Source: Arachis hypogaea (lineage: Eukaryota > Streptophyta > Magnoliopsida > Fabales > Fabaceae). From it: 64,000 nt of DNA. The notes under the pieces were generated by a model, which was not told where the DNA came from, ran no database searches, and saw only the letters and a program-made list of their open reading frames with translations. The stretch is taken from the NCBI RefSeq assembly GCF_003086295.3, contig NC_092048.1, positions 87,648,626-87,712,625 of the forward strand, given 5' to 3'. The translations under genes were made by a program, and so were the position numbers. This document shows, piece by piece, positions 9,847-20,761 of this stretch (the first letter of the stretch is position 1; every line of letters begins with the position of its first letter).

Positions 9847-12272
9847 ATAGGTTCATCCCACAAGTAGTACTTTGCATCAGTGATTAATTTTTTCTTTTGT
9901 TGCCTGTTGTACTCTTTGGGTATGAACCTTGCAGCTTTATAGTTTGCAATATCGGCAAACCATGGTGTTTCCTGAATGGCAAATAAATGCTCATCCGGAA
10001 AAGTCTCAGAGATCTCAAGAAAGGGGAGGGACGTCCCTTCTACTGGCTCTATCCAGGACAGATGATCAGCCACTTGGTTCTCTGTCCCTTTTCTGTCTCT
10101 TATTTCTATATCAAACTCTTGCAGAAGCAACACCCATCTGATGAGCCTGGGTTTTGAATCCTGCTTTGTGAGTAGATATTTAAGAGCAGCATGGTCAGTA
10201 TACACAATCACTTTTGATCCTACTAAGTATGATCTGAACTTGTCAATGGCATAAACCACTGCAAGTAATTCTTTTTCTGTGGTTGTGTAATTTTTCTGGG
10301 CATCATTTAAAATGCGACTAGCATAATAAATGACGTGCAGAAGCTTGTCATGCCTCTGTCCCAATACTGCACCAATGGCGTGATCACTGGCATCACACAT
10401 TAGCTCAAATGGTAATGTCCAGTCTGGTGCAGAAATAACTGGTGCTGTGACCAGCTTAGCTTTCAGCGTTTCAAACGCCTGCAGACACGCTATGTCAAAC
10501 ACAAATGGCGTGTCAGCAGCTAGCAGATTGCTTAGAGGTTTTGCGATTTTTGAAAAATCCTTTATAAACCTCCTATAGAATCCTGCATGCCCCAGAAAGC
10601 TTCTGATTGCCTTAACATTGGCAGGTGGTGGTAATTTTTCAATTACCTCTATTTTTGCTTGATCCACCTCTATTCCCTTGTTTGAGATTTTATGCCCAAG
10701 GACAATCCCTTCAGTCACCATGAAGTGACATTTTTCCCAGTTTAAAACTAGGTTGGTCTCTTGGCATCTCTTCAGAACAAGTTTCAGGTGATCAAGACAG
10801 GAGCTGAATGAGTCTCCATATACTGAGAAGTCATCCATGAAGACTTCCAGAAAATTTTCCACCATATCAGAGAAAATAGAGAGCATGCATCTCTGGAAGG
10901 TTGCAGGCGCATTACACAGCCCAAATGGCATCCTTATATAAGCAAACACTCCAGATGGACATGTGAATGTTGTTTTCTCTTGATCCTGGGGATCTACTGC
11001 AATCTGTTTATAGCCTGAGTAGCCATCCAGAAAGCAGTAATAATCATGACCTGCCAGTCTTTCTAGAATCTGGTCTATGAATGGTAAAGGAAAATGATCC
11101 TTTCTGGTGGCTGTATTGAGCCTTCTGTAGGCAATACACATGCGCCACCCTGTAACTGTTCTTGTAGGAACCAGTTCATTTTTTTCATTATGAATCACTG
11201 TCATGCCTCCCTTTTTTGGGACGACTTGGACAGGGCTCACCCAGGGGCTGTCAGAAATAGGATAAATAATCCCAGCCTCTAGTAATTTGGTGACCTCTTT
11301 CTGCACCACTTCCTTCATGGCTGGATTTAGCCACCTCTGTGGTTGAACCACTAGTTTAGCATTATCCTCCAATAAGATTTTGTGCATGCATCTAGCTGGG
11401 CTTATGCCCTTAAGGTCACCTATGGACCACCCAAGAGCTGTCTTGTGTGTCCTTAGCACTTGAATAAGTGCTTCTTCTTCCTGTGGGTTTAAAGCAGAGC
11501 TTATGATCACTGGAAAAGTGTCACCTTCTCCCAGAAATACATATTTCAGGGATGGTGGTAATGGTTTGAGCTCGGATTTAGGAGGTTTTTCCTCTTCCAG
11601 AGAAAATTTCAGAGGCTCTTTAATCTCCTCTGAATCCTCCAAATCAGGCTGAACATCCTTAAAGATGTCTTCCAACTCTGATTCGAGACTCTCAGCCATG
11701 TTGATCTCTTCTACCAAAGAGTCAATAAGATCAACTTTCATGCAGTCTTTTGATGTGTCTGGATGCTGCATGGCTTTGACAGCATTCAACTTAAACTCAT
11801 CATCATTGACTCTCAGGGTTATTTCCCCTTGTTGGACATCAATGAGGGTTCGTCCAGTTGTTAGGAAGGGTCTTCCTAGAATGAGAGTAGCACTCTTGTG
11901 CTCCTCCATTTCCAGCACTACAAAGTCAGTGGGAAAGGCGAATGGCCCGACTCTGACAATCATGTCTTCAATCACGCCTGATGGGTATTTAATGGAGCCA
12001 TCAGCAAGTTGGAGACATATCCGGGTTGGTTTAACTTCTTCAGTTAAGCCAAGCTTTCTGATAGTGGATGCAGGTATTAGGTTGATGCTTGCCCCAAGAT
12101 CGCATAAAGCTGTCTTGGTGCAATTACCTCCTAATATGCATGGTATCAGAAAACTCCCAGGGTCTTTAAGCTTTCCAGGAAAGCTTTTTAGAATGACTGC
12201 ACTCCATTCTTCAGTGAGGAGAACTCTTTCTGTTTCTCTCCAATCCTTTTTATGACTCAAGATCTCTTTCAT
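9819..12272 (-). CDS. Element B pol: protease, reverse transcriptase, RNase H
   Basis: This is an 817-aa open frame (first Met at 12272; the same frame is open back to the TAG at 12372). The aspartic protease is at residues ~40-150 with CDLGASIN at ~57 as the DxG site. The RT is at ~310-520 with [16 protein letters not shown] and FMDDFSVYG at ~475, the second carrying the catalytic Asp pair. RNase H is at ~600-740 with [18 protein letters not shown] and [11 protein letters not shown]. The frame ends at a TGA/TAA region at 9819-9821, reached because of a one-base frameshift near 9847-9852, so integrase lies in another frame. The FMDDFSVYG signature places it in Athila. It presumably served non-autonomous relatives such as A as well. 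Confidence 0.93.
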   Translation of the reverse strand: MKEILSHKKDWRETERVLLTEEWSAVILKSFPGKLKDPGSFLIPCILGGNCTKTALCDLGASINLIPASTIRKLGLTEEVKPTRICLQLADGSIKYPSGVIEDMIVRVGPFAFPTDFVVLEMEEHKSATLILGRPFLTTGRTLIDVQQGEITLRVNDDEFKLNAVKAMQHPDTSKDCMKVDLIDSLVEEINMAESLESELEDIFKDVQPDLEDSEEIKEPLKFSLEEEKPPKSELKPLPPSLKYVFLGEGDTFPVIISSALNPQEEEALIQVLRTHKTALGWSIGDLKGISPARCMHKILLEDNAKLVVQPQRWLNPAMKEVVQKEVTKLLEAGIIYPISDSPWVSPVQVVPKKGGMTVIHNEKNELVPTRTVTGWRMCIAYRRLNTATRKDHFPLPFIDQILERLAGHDYYCFLDGYSGYKQIAVDPQDQEKTTFTCPSGVFAYIRMPFGLCNAPATFQRCMLSIFSDMVENFLEVFMDDFSVYGDSFSSCLDHLKLVLKRCQETNLVLNWEKCHFMVTEGIVLGHKISNKGIEVDQAKIEVIEKLPPPANVKAIRSFLGHAGFYRRFIKDFSKIAKPLSNLLAADTPFVFDIACLQAFETLKAKLVTAPVISAPDWTLPFELMCDASDHAIGAVLGQRHDKLLHVIYYASRILNDAQKNYTTTEKELLAVVYAIDKFRSYLVGSKVIVYTDHAALKYLLTKQDSKPRLIRWVLLLQEFDIEIRDRKGTENQVADHLSWIEPVEGTSLPFLEISETFPDEHLFAIQETPWFADIANYKAARFIPKEYNRQQKKKLITDAKYYLWDEPISLRDVQTE

Positions 12273-12371
12273 GAACTTGGCATAAGAAGGTATTTGCTCA
12301 AGTGCCTCTGCAAATGGAATCTTTATTTTAAGAGTCTTGAGATAATCTGCAAAGCGAGCAAATTGCTTATC

Positions 12372-13793
12372 CTACTCCTCTTTCCGGAGTTTTTGAGGAT
12401 AAGGTATCTTGGCTTTATATTCCTCAACCTTAGTTGCTGTAAGTTTATTGCCTACAGAAGTGGTTGAAGAAGCCTTTTTAGAGGGGTTGTCATCAGCACT
12501 TGTGTGTGTCTGATCCCTCACTGACAATTGAGTGCCAGAGTTAGAAGCTGGAGTAACGTTAGATGCCCACTCCTTGTCTGTTCCTGACGTCTGAATGCCA
12601 GAACTGTGCCCATTTTGGGCGTTCAACGCCAGATCCTGCCCATTTTGGGCGTTCAACGCCAGATCCTTGCTTGTTTCTGGCGTTGAACGCCAGTCCTTGC
12701 TTGTTACTGGCGTTGAACGCCAGTCTTGGGCATGGTCTGGGCGTTCAGCGCCAGCCTTCCACCAGATTGCTGGCGTTTTAACGCTAGAATTATTTTTTCC
12801 TGGGCTCTTACTGTCCTCAGGTGAATTTTGGGTGGTTTGCTCATTCCTTGGCTGTTTTCTTCCTTGAGGTGGGGTATTTAATGTTTTCCCACTTCTCAAT
12901 TGAACTGCTTGGTATTCTTCTGTTATTTGTCTTGACAGCTGCTGCTTTGTTTGCTTCAATTGTTCTTCCATATTTATATTAGCCATCCTTGTCTCTTGTA
13001 GTTTATCCTTGAATTCGGCTAACTGCTTTGTTAGAAAGTCCAATTGCTGATTGAATTCAGCAGCTTGTTTTACAGGGCTGAGTTCAGCAGTTACTATTTT
13101 AACCTCTTCTTTCATGGAAGGGTCACTGCTTAGGTACATATGCTGATTCTTGGCAACTGTATCAATGAGCTCTTGAGCCTCTTCAATTGTCTTTCTCATG
13201 TGGATAGATCCACCAGCTGAGTAATCTAGAGACATCTGAGCTCCTTCTGCAAGCCCATAATAGAAGATGTCTAACTGAACCCACTCTGAAAACATTTCAG
13301 AGGGACATTTTCGTAGCATCTCTCTGTATCTCTCCCAGGCATCATAAAGAGATTCCTTATCTCCTTGTTTAAATCCTTGGATGTCCAGCCTTAGCTGTGT
13401 CATCCGTTTTGGGGGAAAGTATTGATTCAGAAATTTTTCTGTCAGCTGTTTCCATGTCCTTATGCTGGCCTTAGGTTGGTTATTTAACCACCTCTTAGCT
13501 TGATCTTTTACAGCAAATGGAAACAGTAATAGTCTGTAGACATCCTGATCTATTTCCTTATCATGTACTGTGTCGGCAATTTGTAAAAATTGTGCCAGAA
13601 ACTCTGTAGGTTCTTCCTGTGGAAGACCGAAATACTGGCAACTTTGCTGCACCATGATAATGAGCTGAGGATTCAACTCGAAGCTACTGACTCCAATGGA
13701 GGGTATGCAGATACTACTCCCATATGAAGCAGTAGAGGGGTTAGCATATGACCCCAGAGTCCTCCTGGACTGTTCATTTCCACTTAGATCCAT
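12372..13793 (-). CDS. Element B gag
   Basis: Gag forms the retrotransposon particle. The 473-aa frame starts at ATG 13793. Residues ~85-190 match the plant retrotransposon gag domain (LLLFPFAVKDQAKRWL, QYFPPKRMTQLR, LYDAWERYREMLRKCP). Residues ~255-310 are Gln/Lys-rich and helical. There is no CCHC zinc knuckle. Residues ~340-405 are encoded by the palindrome array at 12585-12789, giving repeated DWRSTP and DLALNAQNG units. It ends at TAG (12372-12374). The pol frame continues in phase directly behind it, so gag and pol were one frame, and the TAG is either a mutation or an inefficient stop. Confidence 0.92.
   Translation of the reverse strand: MDLSGNEQSRRTLGSYANPSTASYGSSICIPSIGVSSFELNPQLIIMVQQSCQYFGLPQEEPTEFLAQFLQIADTVHDKEIDQDVYRLLLFPFAVKDQAKRWLNNQPKASIRTWKQLTEKFLNQYFPPKRMTQLRLDIQGFKQGDKESLYDAWERYREMLRKCPSEMFSEWVQLDIFYYGLAEGAQMSLDYSAGGSIHMRKTIEEAQELIDTVAKNQHMYLSSDPSMKEEVKIVTAELSPVKQAAEFNQQLDFLTKQLAEFKDKLQETRMANINMEEQLKQTKQQLSRQITEEYQAVQLRSGKTLNTPPQGRKQPRNEQTTQNSPEDSKSPGKNNSSVKTPAIWWKAGAERPDHAQDWRSTPVTSKDWRSTPETSKDLALNAQNGQDLALNAQNGHSSGIQTSGTDKEWASNVTPASNSGTQLSVRDQTHTSADDNPSKKASSTTSVGNKLTATKVEEYKAKIPYPQKLRKEE
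12585..12789 (-). repeat. Palindrome array inside the gag coding sequence
   Basis: Seven copies of the GGCGTT-n-AACGCC near-palindrome (for example CTGGCGTTGAACGCCAG twice and TTGGGCGTTCAACGCCAG twice) lie in 205 bp and are translated in frame as part of gag. Flanking gag shows no such repeats, so the array looks like an in-frame insertion or expansion. Confidence 0.85.
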
Positions 13794-14381
13794 GATGGAG
13801 AAAGGGAGATGATGTAAAATAAAAATTTTTATTTTTATTTATTTATTTATTTCGAAAATAAAATAAATTAAAATAAGATAAATAAAAATAGGTGAAGATT
13901 TTCAAAAAAATGAGGGGAGAGAAAATGGTAAGGAAGTTTTGAAAAAGATATGATTTGGAAAAGATTTTAAATTTTGAAAAAAAAATCTGAATTTTTAAAA
14001 TTAATTTTCGAAAATTTGTTTTAAAATTAGAGAGAAAAGATATTTTTTTGAATTTAGTGAGGAAAGAGAAAAACAATAAAATAGCACAAGATTTAAAATT
14101 TTTAGATCTAATGCTCCTTGTTTTCGAAAATTTTGGAGGGAAAACACCAAGGAACACCAAACTTAAAATTTTAAGATCAAGACACAGGGAAAACTCAAGA
14201 ATACTTTGAAGACTCACAAGAACACAAGAACATGAAGAAAGAACACCAAACTTAAAATTTCTAGAAAACCAAACTAAAATTTTCGAAAAACAAAGAAAAA
14301 TCAACAAGAAAACACCAAACTTAGAGTTTGGCACAAGATTTATTCAAAGAAAAATTATTTTTGGAAAAGATTTTAAAAATA
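13794..14381 (-). other. Element B untranslated leader
   Basis: This AT-rich stretch between the PBS and gag contains a (TTTA)n tract at about 13830-13851 and several AACACCAAACTTAAA phrases on the plus strand. The open frame across 13843-14334 is Phe/Lys/Ser-rich low complexity and is not a gene. Confidence 0.7.
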
Positions 14382-14440
14382 GGATAGCCAATTACCAAGA
14401 ACATAAGCACCACGCTCTAACTAATTGAGCTATAAATTTA
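14382..14440 (-). other. tRNA-Ile-like remnant near the PBS of element B
   Basis: The minus strand reads TAGCTCAATTAGTTAGAGCG, then TGGTGCTTAT, which resembles the D arm and the 5' half of the anticodon arm of an isoleucine tRNA (loop CTTAT...). The 3' half has diverged, with no intact T arm. It is another tRNA-derived scrap in the internal region, about 110 bp from the tRNA-Asp primer site. Confidence 0.45.
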
Positions 14441-14545
14441 AGGTGTTTTAACAATGTATAAATAATAAAAGACTCTAAACTAAAAAGAAAAATTTTTCCT
14501 AATCTAAGCAACAAAATAAGCCTTCAGTTGTCCAAACTCAAACAA

Positions 14546-14563
14546 TCCCCGGCAACGGCGCCA
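14546..14563 (-). other. Primer-binding site of element B (tRNA-Asp)
   Basis: The minus strand TGGCGCCGTTGCCGGGGA is a perfect complement of the plant tRNA-Asp 3' end including CCA. It lies six bases inside the 5' LTR, which ends at 14570. Confidence 0.95.
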
Positions 14564-14569
14564 AAAACT

Positions 14570-16096
14570 TGGTGCACGAATTATGAATAACACGTTTCAC
14601 AACTCGTACCACTAACCAGCAAGTGCACTGGGTCGTCCAAGTAATACCTTACGTGAGTAAGGGTCGATCCTACAGAGATTGTTGGTTTGAAGCAAGCTAT
14701 GGTTATCTTGAAATTCTCAGTCAGGATATTAATTGGTGGTTATCAACTGACTTGCAAATGAACAAGGGAGCATAAATTAAAAGTTACTTGTTATGCAGTA
14801 ATGGAGAATATGTTGGAGTTTTGGAGATGCTTTGTCTTCTGAAATTCTGCTTTCCTCTGTTTCTGATTCACGCATGCACGTCCTCCTATGGCAAGCTGTA
14901 TGTTGGTGGATCACCGTTGTCAATGGCTACCATCCATCCTTCCAGTGAAAAGGGTCTAAGTGCGCTGTCACCGCATGGCTAATCATCTGCAGGTTCTCAA
15001 TCATACCGGAATAGGATTTACTATCCTTTTGCGTCTGTCACTACGCCCAGCACTCGTGAGTTTGAAGTTCGTCACAGCCATTCAATCCCAGAATCCTACT
15101 CGGAATACCACAGACAAGATTTAGACTTTCCGGATTCTCATGAATGCTGCCATCAATCTAGCTTATACCACGGAGATTCTGATTAAGGAATCTAAGAGAT
15201 ATTCATTCAATCTGATGTAGAACGGAGGTAATTGTCAGATACACGTTCATGGAGTGAGGAAGGTGATGAGTGTCACGGATCATCACCTTCTCCATAATGA
15301 GGCGCGAATGGATATCTTAGATAGGAACACGCATGTTTGAATGGAAAACAAAAATACTTGCATTAAGTCATTGAGACACAGCAGAGCTCCTCACCCCCAA
15401 CAATGGAGTTTAGAGACTCATGCCGTCAAAAGTTACAAAGTTCAGATCTAAAATGTCATGAGATGTCAAATACAATAGTAAAAAGTCCTATTTATAATAA
15501 ACTAGCTACTAGGGTTTACAGAAGTAAGTAATTGATGCATAAATCCACTTCCGGGGCCCACTTGGTGTGTGCTTGGGCTGAGCTTGAAGTCTACATGTGG
15601 AGAGGTCATTCTTGGAGTTGAACGCCAACTTTTGTGCCATTTTGGGCGTTGAACTCCACTTTGCAACTTGTTTCTGGCGCTGGACGCCAGAATTGGGCAG
15701 AGAGCTGGCGTTGAATGCCAGTTTGCGTCATCTAAACTTAGGCAAAGTATGGACAATTATATATTGCTGGAAAGTCCTGGATGTCTACTTTCCAACGCAA
15801 TTAGAAGCGCACCATTTTGAGTTCTGTAGCTCCAGAAAATCTATTTTGAGTGCAGGGAGGTCAGAATCCAACAGCATCAGCAGTCCTTCTTCAACCTTTG
15901 AATCTGATTTTTGCTCAAGTCCCTCAATTTCAGCCAGAAAATACCTGAAATCACAGAAAAACACACAAACTCATAGTAAAGTCCAGAAATGTGAATTTAA
16001 CATAAAAACTAATGAAAACATCCCTAAAAGTAGCCAGATTATACTAAAAACATACTAAAAACAATGCCAAAAAGCTTATAAATTATCCGCTCATCA
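14570..16096 (-). repeat. 5' LTR of element B
   Basis: It is the partner of 5120-6646, with about 36 differences in 1527 bp by hand count and no net length change. It holds the promoter and four GGCGTT-type palindromes around 15610-15722. Confidence 0.95.
15487..15496 (-). promoter_or_regulatory. TATA box of element B 5' LTR
   Basis: The minus strand TATAAATAGG, followed by an AC-rich stretch, is placed mid-LTR where the U3/R border is expected. The same sequence is kept in the 3' LTR at 6037-6046. Confidence 0.6.
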
Positions 16097-16101
16097 ACCA
16101 T

Positions 16102-16389
16102 CCACGCGCACGCGCACTCCAAACATACGCGTGCCCAAGTATTTTTGGCCATCCACGCGCACGCGTCATGTACGCGTACACATGGATTGAATTTTTCCAC
16201 TTCCCATACATTCACCCGAGAGTTGTGCCTGAAGTGTGCCAACTTTGTGCCCCAGGGCACGCGCACGCGTACCTTGCGCGTACGCGTCGACTCTCTGCTT
16301 TGCCATGCACGCGTACTCGTCAACCGCGCGTATGCGTCACTTCCATTTCATCAATCCACGCTTACGCGCATATGACGCGCACGCGTGGA
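16102..16389 (+). repeat. ACGCGT palindrome island of element A
   Basis: Several clusters of ACGCGC/ACGCGT/TACGCGTA lie in about 290 bp, often as mirrored pairs (CCACGCGCACGCGT ... TACGCGTACACATGG; ACGCGCACGCGTGG at the end). The region is CpG-rich against an AT-rich background. The same kind of island lies in element C (33562-33980) and solo LTR E (40300-40382). Element B inserted at its left edge. Confidence 0.8.
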
Positions 16390-17467
16390 TTGCCCTGTTT
16401 CACTCACCTTCTTTTCTTCTCTTCTTTCCATTCCTTTCCTTCTTCTCTTCTCTTTCTACCCTTCAAACATCATCCAACACTACCAAGCATCATGTAACAC
16501 CATTTCTTTTAGTTAGTTAGTTAGTTTAATTTTTGTTTTCCATTATAAGTGTTGGATTACTAATCTTGTTTACTTTTTACTGCTGCTTATTACTAATAGG
16601 ATGTTAGTTTAACATCATTGTTGTTATTGTCATTGTTGGGTTCCTTTGTTGAGGTTACAATTTATTACTTGGTTTTGAATTTTCATGTTGAATATTTGTG
16701 AATACCAAGTACATGTTACGTTGCCTTCATGCATCTTAACTCTTTGAATTGCATGTTTTGGCCACCGTGCATTCATCATCTATTGTTAGGCAATTGTATA
16801 TTATCATTGCATTTTTTTAGGTGATGCTTGTTTATGGTTTACCCTTATTCACATCACTTATTTCATGCATTGAGATTGTAGAATTGTGAAATTGGATTGA
16901 AAGCTTACATAGTGACATATTTTTGAGTTTTGTAAAGCTTTGTGGGCCATGCTTGCTATGTGATTGATTTCCACTTCTATCTTCTTTTTCCTAAGTTCCA
17001 TAACATCCATGTGTTTCACCTCTATGTCACTTAGATGTTGCAACAACTTCAATATGTGTCATTGATTATTGTGTGAGTTTCATATACCATTTTGTTCACT
17101 AAGTCTACCTACACATCAATCAATGTCCATACATTATCCAATTTCACAATTGCTTGATTAATTTCTTGAATGCTTTCATGCCACATCACTACTTGTGTGG
17201 TTGACTTAACCTACAAGTCTTTTGAAGTATTTCAAGCACACTAGAATGAGTAAAATGTGTGTCTTCTTTTGTATAATTGTGACATGGTTTCTAAATACTA
17301 GAGTGTGAGTTCTAAACCGCATGCAAGTTAGGACCCACATACTTATTTTTCATTAATGTCACACTAATTCACTCACTCAATTCTAGTGATTTACCTCATT
17401 CCAAAAATCCGTGTTCCCTTGCTTGTGCATTTACTTGTCTTATTATCCCCTATTTTCTATGTTCAGG

Positions 17468-17608
17468 ATGAATCATCATAAGCAAAAACGGAAGTGGGAG
17501 AAGAACACGCAGCATCGGTTGACCTACCAGCTAAAGGTAGCAACTAGGAAAGTCGCCGTACCCCCTTTGCTCATCTTTGGATGCACCGAGGACGGTGCAA
17601 ACTTTTAA
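17468..17608 (+). CDS. Element A ORF2: small basic peptide
   Basis: This is a 46-codon frame from ATG 17468, just after a pyrimidine-rich CTATGTTCAG that could be a splice acceptor. The N terminus is strongly basic (MNHHKQKRKWEKN) and the end is FGCTEDGANF before TAA. Element C has a counterpart (34513-34656) ending FACTEDGTNF. In both, the stop is followed at once by GGGGAGGTCGTCCGACC. This conservation of the end, despite different middles, suggests a real exon. Its function is unknown; it may be the remnant C terminus of an env-like or accessory ORF. Confidence 0.5.
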   Translation: MNHHKQKRKWEKNTQHRLTYQLKVATRKVAVPPLLIFGCTEDGANF

Positions 17609-18360
17609 GTGTGGGGAGGTCGTCCGACCGCTCGGCATTTTTGGGTGACAAGTTTCTAATCCTAACACTTTTGCATTTCATTTTTAGGTCTTTTAGGATT
17701 TTTGGTTGCATTGCATATGTATATAATAAGCTTAGTCAAAATCATGATATTTTCCAAGGATTTTATCTATAGGGCACCGCTATTGATTGAAAAAACAAAT
17801 TTTTTAGAACTTGCTTGAATTATATACTTTGTGGATCATGTTTTGAGCTAAGAACACAAGCATGTGAGATTTGAGCCTAATTGTGTGGTTACATCATACA
17901 TAACCACTTACTTTCATTCTTGTGTGCATTATTCTCTTCCTATGATTGTAATCTTTGATTTGTTTGATTCTTTATGTCCATTACTTTGTGTATACATGCA
18001 TTTATATGATTGAGGTCATTGTTCAAATAGCTCACTTACCCAAATAGCCTATCCTTTTATCTTCCATTGTTAGCCAATTTTGAGCCTATGCTCAACCCAT
18101 TTGTTCTTAATTGAAGCACATTACAAGCCTAAGTGAAAAATAATAAATATCCTTAATTTGAATCTTTGATTAGCTTAGGCTAGTGAGAGTGTTCATCATT
18201 TGATTTTGGGAAATTTGGGAACAGTGGGTAGAGATAAAAGTGTGTTTACGTTTTTGTTGAAAAATCTTGGGAATTAGGAACATACTCGTGTATTAATCAT
18301 GTGTAAACTATATGCATTGATGTTCTTGTATACATTTTAGTTTGAAAAGAAAAATAAATG

Positions 18361-18371
18361 AGAAAAAAATA

Positions 18372-18403
<32 letters not shown>

Positions 18404-18445
18404 GAAGAAAAAGAAAATATATAGAAAAGAAAGAAAAAAAAAAGC
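18361..18445 (+). repeat. Purine-rich/(TA)n low-complexity tract
   Basis: An A-rich run, then about 12 TA units (near 18379-18402), then GAAAAA repeats. The matching tract in element C is at about 35420-35510. It is simple sequence in the 3' internal region of both elements. Confidence 0.8.
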
Positions 18446-19131
18446 AATAAAAAGGGGACAAAGTACCCCAAAGTGAAGTTCAATAATAATCAATGCATAT
18501 GTGTGGTGATCAAAAGAGAATGTATGAGTGTGTGAAAAAGTGAAGAATGGGTAGTTAGGTTTGTTTAGAATTGTATAGGTTATCATAGGTTAGGTGGGAT
18601 GTTTAAGTTGATCAAAGATTCAAATCTCTAGCTCACTTGACCATATGCATCCTACCTTGACCCTAGCCCCATTACAACCTATGGAAAAGCCCTCATGATA
18701 TTTGTATGCATGCATGAATTAATTGTTGATTGTTAGATGAAAAACAAATCTTGGAAAGCATGATTAGAGAAGAATTGAGTGAATCAACCCCATACACTTG
18801 AGCGACTAGAGCGGATACACATCCGGTGAGGGTTCGATTGCTCAATTACATGTTTCCACCCATGATCATCTCTTTTCTTTCAAGTTTGTAAAATCTTTTT
18901 AATAATTCAATTCAATTGTGAGTTTGATTTTACTGCTATGCCTTTATCCCTTGTACGTAAATATGTATTCTTGGAAGTTGACTTGTTTTGACCAAGTGGA
19001 TGCATTCATGTAGATAGATTGCATATAGATAGATTGCATTTAGTTAGTTTGCATTGAATAAATGTTGATACCCCTTTGCTTATTTCTTGATTTTTGCATG
19101 AGGACATGCTTAGTTTAAGTGTGGGAAGATT

Positions 19132-20761
19132 TGATAAACCTCAATTTTGTGGTTTATCTTGTGCTTAATTTGGGAGATTTTATCACCTTTTCCCACATAT
19201 ATTCAATGAAATAGCATGGTTTTGTAATTCTCCCTTGAATTATGCTTAAGTGTGAAAACATGCTTTTTAGGCCTTAAAATAGCTAAATTTAACTCACTTT
19301 AATTCCATTCGATACCTTGATATGTTTGTTGAGTGATTTCAGTTCATAAAGCAAGTATTGGATGGAAGAAGTGAGGAGAAAAGCATGCAAAGTGGGAGAA
19401 CTCATGAAGAAATAAAGGAACCGTAAAGCTATCAAGCCTGACCTCTTCGCACTTAATCGACCATAACTTGAGCTACAGAGATCCAAATGAGACAGTTTTA
19501 GTTGTGTTAGAAAGTTAACATCCGGGGCTTCAAAATGATATAAAATTTGTCATATTTGCTTCGCGTTTAGGGGTGCACACGGATACTGTACACGTGTGCA
19601 CCGATGGAGCACGTGATTCACTAAAGTGAAATCGTGGCCAGCTATTTGTAGAGCATTTTGGGTCCAATCCAACTCATTTCTAATGCTATTTCATGCAGAA
19701 TTCAAGCTTGGGCAAAAAGGAAAGCAATTGTTTTGAAGTTTTTGCATCATGTAGCTTAGTTTCTAGAGAGAGAAGCTCCCTCTTCTCTCTAGAATTAGGG
19801 TTCCTAGGATTAATTGCATCATAGATCCATGTTTAATCCCTTGCTTTCATCGTGTTTCTTCTACATTTTCATGCTCTAGTGATGTAATCTTCTTGTACCC
19901 TCTTGTTAATTTTCCTTTTCATGCCTATTTGTTTAGGATTAATGAACACTTGTTGGATTTGGATTTTCTATTAATGTAATTGATATTTGATGTCTTTTAT
20001 TATGAATTTGAGTTGTTGATCTTGTCTTCTTGCAATTTGTAGTTGGTAGATTTTACTATTTCTTGTCATTTATTATGCTTTCCTTTTATGCCTTCCAAGT
20101 GTCTGACAAAATGCTTGGTTGGATGTTAGAGTAGATTTTGAGCATTCTTGGCTTGGAAAGAGTAATTAGGCAATCTTGAGTCATGAAAATCCAACTTATG
20201 TTGGTGATCTAGAGTTGTTAGCTAGTATGATTTCCATTAACTCTAATCTCTTGCTAATTCAATTAGTAGGTGATTAGGACTTTTGGATTGAGATTAGCTA
20301 GTCTTATTAGACTTTCTCCGAGTATGAGGATAACATGATACCTTCCTCCGTCTTTGGGGATGACGTAATAAGATAAATTCTTGTTTATCATTGTATGATT
20401 AGGATAGAAAGCCTATATTCTCAATCTTTGCCGTGAATGTCTCCCTTTATTACTTGCTTTATTTAGTTACTTGAATGATTTACTCTTCTTATCATTTAAA
20501 TTCTTGTCCATTTACTTCCTTGCCCCTTTATCAATCATACCCCATTTGTTCCTTCATAGCCAATAATCATTCACTTTATTACAATTCCTTGTGAGACGAC
20601 CCGGAGTCCAAATACTCCAGTTAATTCTTATTTGGGATTTGTACATGTGACAACCAAAGTTTTTGATGTGAGAATTGTTTGTTGGTTTGGAGCTATGCTT
20701 ACAACGAAGTAATTCTTTTCTATAAGAAGAAATCTAGACCATCGAGCAAATCTCTTCATCA
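19132..20761 (+). repeat. 3' LTR of element A
   Basis: It pairs with 1289-2918 at equal length. It is preceded by AAGTGTGGGAAGATT, the likely polypurine priming tract, and followed by the TSD AGGAC. Confidence 0.92.

Larger units (their letters stand above)
5120..16096 (-). mobile_element. Element B: Athila-type Ty3/gypsy LTR retrotransposon, nested in A
   Basis: This is a complete 10,977-bp element on the minus strand. Both LTRs are 1527 bp, and the TSD is ACCAT (5115-5119 and 16097-16101). The PBS is perfect for tRNA-Asp. Gene order on the minus strand is gag, protease, RT, RNase H, integrase, then a long non-coding 3' part. The RT motif FMDDFSVYG, the tRNA-Asp primer and the long LTRs point to Athila. 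By hand count the LTRs differ at about 36 of 1527 sites (2.4%), mostly transitions. Coding breaks: an in-frame TAG between gag and pol, a frameshift before integrase, and a TAA near the integrase C terminus. It interrupts the post-ORF part of element A. Confidence 0.96.
1289..20761 (+). mobile_element. Element A: non-autonomous Athila-like LTR retrotransposon, hosting element B
   Basis: Both LTRs are 1630 bp (1289-2918, 19132-20761), start TGATAAAC and end TTCATCA. The 5-bp TSD AGGAC flanks the element. A near-perfect tRNA-Asp PBS follows the 5' LTR, and a purine-rich tract (near 19115-19131) precedes the 3' LTR. Excluding nested element B, A is about 8.5 kb. It encodes a Pro-rich/acidic ORF and a small second ORF, but no protease, reverse transcriptase or integrase, so it depends on proteins supplied in trans. 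The LTRs differ by roughly 2-3% by eye. The insertion destroyed the last exon of a FAR1-like gene. Elements C and E are related by LTR sequence. Confidence 0.92.

Noticed and set aside
13843..14334. 163-aa minus-strand ORF
   Set aside because: Phe/Ser/Lys low-complexity translation of the AT-rich leader of element B; no homology pattern.
16145..16520. Overlapping ORFs rich in Thr, Arg and His
   Set aside because: They are translations of the ACGCGT palindrome island in several frames; no single coding frame. The same applies to 33470-34113.
18308..18586. 92-aa Phe/Ile-rich minus-strand ORF, and the similar one at 35380-35607
   Set aside because: Antisense reading of the purine-rich/(TA)n tract in elements A and C.
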